Source of the DNA: an uncultured Prevotellaceae bacterium
GTDB taxonomy: Bacteria; Bacteroidota; Bacteroidia; Bacteroidales; Bacteroidaceae
DNA length: 61,833 nucleotides
Assembly (NCBI GenBank): GCA_900318585.1
Contig: ONKY01000062.1
Location: forward strand, 1 to 61,833
Reading direction: 5' to 3'
Numbering within the stretch: the first letter of the stretch is position 1; the number at the start of each line of letters is the position of its first letter. A program made the translations under genes and the position numbers. A model generated the notes under the pieces. It had not been told where the DNA came from. It did no database searches and saw nothing but the letters and a program-made list of their open reading frames with translations. Shown one piece after another: positions 59,389 to 61,833 of the stretch.

Positions 59389-61833
59389 CTATGCGAGACC
59401 GGCCAAGGCCACGACCTTGTCGACAGCGGCGCTGAGGCCGTCGGCGTTCTTACCGCCAGCCTGGGCATAGTGGGGCTGACCGCCGCCACCACCCTGAATG
59501 AGCTTGGCAGCTTCACGCACCATCTGTCCGGCATTCAGGCCGTGGTCGGAAACCATGTCATCGCTCATCATGATGGTGAGCTGGGGCTTCTCCTGATGCT
59601 TCGTGCCGAGCACGCAAAGCAACGAGCCGCTGACGTTGGCACGGATCTTGAAGGCCAGATCCTTGGCGGCAGAAGGCTCCATAGGCAGCACGGCCTTGAC
59701 AACCTTCACACCATTCACCTCGCGTGCCTTCTCAACAAACTGCTTGGCAAAGCGCTCCACGGTCTGTGCCTGGAAGCCTTCTATCTCCTTCTTCATAGCA
59801 TCGTGCTCGTCAATATACTTGCGGATGACGCCCTGCAAGTCTTTGGCATTGTTGAAGAACGACTTGACGGCCTTCATCAGGTCTTCCGTCTGATAGATGA
59901 ACTCCTCGCACTCCTTGCCTGTCTTGGCCTCAATGCGGCGGATGCCGGCAGCCACACTGCTCTCGCTGATAATCTTGAAGAAACCTATCTTACCGGTTGC
60001 CTTGGCATGAATACCGCCACAGAACTCACACGAGGGACCGAAGCGTACCACACGCACCTTGTCGCCGTACTTCTCGCCAAAGAGGGCGATGGCACCGAGT
60101 TTCTTGGCCTCGTCGAAGGGCACGTCGCGATGTTCGTCGAGAGGTATGTCCTGACGGATCATATCGTTGACCATGCGCTCTACCTCACGGATCTGCTCTT
60201 CGCTGACTTTCTCGAAATGAGAGAAGTCGAAACGCAGGGTGTCGGCAGAGACAAACGAACCCTTCTGCTCCACGTGATCGCCCAACACCTGCTTCAACGC
60301 ATAGTCGAGCAGGTGGGTAGCCGTGTGGTTGGCAGCCGAGGCATCGCGCTTGTCGGTATCCACGCAGGCCATAAACTCTGCCAAGGGATCCTTCGGCAGC
60401 TGCTTGACGATATGTACAGTCTGGTTATTCTCACGCTTGGAGTCGATGATATCGATGGTCTCATTCTCTGAGACAAGCACGCCAGAGTCACCTACCTGGC
60501 CGCCCATCTCACCGTAGAACGGGGTGTAGTCGAGCACCAGCTCGTAGAACTCATTCTTCTTCTGGGTTACCTTGCGGTAGCGCAGGATGTGGCAGGTATA
60601 TTCCGTGTAGTCGTAGCCCATAAACTGCTGCTCAGTACCGACGGGTAAACCGTCGGCCACGGACACCCAGTCGCTGTTTTCGACAGCGGCTGCGTTGCGG
60701 GCACGGTCTTTCTGCTTCTGCATCTCTACGCTGAACTGTTCCTCGTTGACGGTGAAGCCATTCTCACGGCAGATGAGCTCTGTCAGGTCGAGGGGGAAGC
60801 CGTAAGTGTCGAAGAGACGGAAGGCCTGCACGCCATCCAGTTCTGTCTTACCTTCAGCCTTGAGCTGCTCCATGGCCTTATCAAGGAGGCTGATACCCTT
60901 GTCGAGGGTGCGGAGGAACGCATCCTCCTCTTCTTTCATCACCTTGGCGATGAGTGTCTGCTGGGCCTTCAGCTCGGGGAAGGCATCACCCATCTCCTCG
61001 ACGAGCGTGGGCAGCAGCTTGTAAAGGAAGCCGTCCTTTTGTCCGAGGAACGTATAGGCGTAGCGCACGGCACGGCGCAGGATGCGACGGATGACGTAGC
61101 CGGCCTTGGCGTTCGAGGGCAGCTGGCCGTCGGCAATCGAGAAAGCAACAGCACGCAGGTGGTCGGCACAGACGCGCATGGCCACGTTGACATCGTCCTG
61201 CTGCTTGTCGATGGGTTTTTCGCTCTCTTCCTCAAAGGTCACGTATTTCAGGCCTGTAATCTGTTGCTCAGCCTTGATGATGGGCTGAAACACGTCAGTG
61301 TCGTAGTTTGAGTGCTTGCCCTGCAACATACGGACGAGGCGCTCGAATCCCATACCCGTGTCAATGACGTTCATGGAGAGCTTTTCCAACGAACCGTCAG
61401 CCTTGCGGTTATACTGCATAAAGACGAGGTTCCATATCTCGATGACCTGCGGGTCATCCTTGTTCACCAGGTCACGACCGCTGATGCCGCTCTCCTTACG
61501 CTGCTCCGGCGTACGACTGTCCACATGAATCTCAGAGCAAGGACCACAGGGACCTGTGTCACCCATCTCCCAGAAGTTGTCGTGCTTGTTGCCGTTGATG
61601 ATATGGTCGGCGGGCACATGTTTCAGCCAGTAACCGGCCGCTTCGTCGTCGCGCTCCAGTCCCTCCTTCGGGTCGCCCTCAAAGACGGTGACGTAGAGGT
61701 CTTCAGGGTTCAGCTTCAGCACATCTACCAAGTATTCCCATGCCATGTCGATGGCACCCTCCTTGAAGTAGTCGCCGAACGACCAGTTGCCCAGCATCTC
61801 GAACATGGTGTGGTGGTACGTGTCGTGTCCCAC
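59389..61833 (-). CDS. alaS: Alanyl-tRNA synthetase (N-terminus outside the window)
   Basis: 814 residues visible of a usual ~870; about 80 N-terminal residues are beyond the window end. Catalytic core ([46 protein letters not shown]), editing domain ([38 protein letters not shown] with zinc ligands) and C-terminal C-Ala domain ending with [20 protein letters not shown]. Charges tRNA-Ala and removes mischarged Ser or Gly. Complete at its 3' end. Confidence 0.97.
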   Translation of the reverse strand: MGHDTYHHTMFEMLGNWSFGDYFKEGAIDMAWEYLVDVLKLNPEDLYVTVFEGDPKEGLERDDEAAGYWLKHVPADHIINGNKHDNFWEMGDTGPCGPCSEIHVDSRTPEQRKESGISGRDLVNKDDPQVIEIWNLVFMQYNRKADGSLEKLSMNVIDTGMGFERLVRMLQGKHSNYDTDVFQPIIKAEQQITGLKYVTFEEESEKPIDKQQDDVNVAMRVCADHLRAVAFSIADGQLPSNAKAGYVIRRILRRAVRYAYTFLGQKDGFLYKLLPTLVEEMGDAFPELKAQQTLIAKVMKEEEDAFLRTLDKGISLLDKAMEQLKAEGKTELDGVQAFRLFDTYGFPLDLTELICRENGFTVNEEQFSVEMQKQKDRARNAAAVENSDWVSVADGLPVGTEQQFMGYDYTEYTCHILRYRKVTQKKNEFYELVLDYTPFYGEMGGQVGDSGVLVSENETIDIIDSKRENNQTVHIVKQLPKDPLAEFMACVDTDKRDASAANHTATHLLDYALKQVLGDHVEQKGSFVSADTLRFDFSHFEKVSEEQIREVERMVNDMIRQDIPLDEHRDVPFDEAKKLGAIALFGEKYGDKVRVVRFGPSCEFCGGIHAKATGKIGFFKIISESSVAAGIRRIEAKTGKECEEFIYQTEDLMKAVKSFFNNAKDLQGVIRKYIDEHDAMKKEIEGFQAQTVERFAKQFVEKAREVNGVKVVKAVLPMEPSAAKDLAFKIRANVSGSLLCVLGTKHQEKPQLTIMMSDDMVSDHGLNAGQMVREAAKLIQGGGGGQPHYAQAGGKNADGLSAAVDKVVALAGLA

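Noticed and set aside
3230-61388. tRNA or rRNA genes in the spacers
   Set aside because: No cloverleaf with a conserved T-arm (GGTTCGAATCC type) or rRNA segment was found in any intergenic region.

Overview
The window looks like chromosome from a Prevotella-type member of the Bacteroidales. The evidence is a complete SusC/SusD/SusE/SusF locus, many promoters of the Bacteroidetes form TTTG-N19-21-TAnnTTTG (these repeatedly fix gene starts), secreted proteins ending in the Prevotella-style tail (NLQGQRL...NIVNGRKVIVR), DUF4230, DUF4254 and DUF4890 proteins, and a moderately GC-rich coding sequence with AT-rich spacers. No phage, integrase, transposase, rRNA, tRNA or CRISPR locus was recognised.

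Layout. 1-3.2 kb: tail of a membrane-linked HTH regulator and a large secreted four-repeat protein. 3.7-9.2 kb: AEC carrier, DUF4890 protein, two DUF4230 proteins, Na/alanine symporter, HhH protein. 9.2-23.7 kb: glycan enzymes (GH95 fucosidase, a GH78 rhamnosidase fused to an Asp-box sialidase-like domain, a sialate O-acetylesterase-type esterase) mixed with a nucleoside kinase, a lipoprotein hydrolase, a Na/Pi transporter and a NUDIX hydrolase. 23.8-26.6 kb: acpP-fabF-rnc. 26.9-28.9 kb: DUF4254, GT9 glycosyltransferase, rubredoxin. 29.5-43 kb: starch/maltodextrin-type region, with susCDEF and an OmpA protein on the minus strand facing lacI, a GxxExxY protein, an MFS sugar transporter and a PIG-L deacetylase on the plus strand. 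43-46.8 kb: exported flavodoxin, CE15 glucuronoyl esterase, ispG. 46.8-52.2 kb: minus-strand arginine/proline cluster argD-proC-argS-RNase H-argE-like. 52.8-55.8 kb: tdk, AI-2E-type transporter, BASS transporter, small lipoprotein. 56.5-58.2 kb: a second membrane HTH regulator and a secreted protein. 58.4-61.8 kb: PIN-domain toxin-antitoxin pair and alaS, which is cut by the window edge.

The most unusual content is between and inside the genes. (1) A structured intergenic element of about 410 bp occurs three times, near 3.4, 29.2 and 52.5 kb. Each copy has six 21-bp iterons, a roughly 140-bp conserved segment and a 28-35-bp-stem hairpin flanked by alternating GC tracts. (2) Short tandem arrays of unrelated sequence but almost always 7-bp period sit at gene junctions. 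They have also entered coding sequences: one puts the argE-like gene out of frame in a way that a single unit gain would repair, and another is read in frame in ispG. (3) A 35-bp RNA hairpin lies directly upstream of the RNase III start codon. (4) The GxxExxY gene is bracketed by 29-bp inverted repeats. (5) Two palindromic LacI-type operators lie between susC and lacI. Function assignments rest on sequence motifs recognised by eye; no database search was run.
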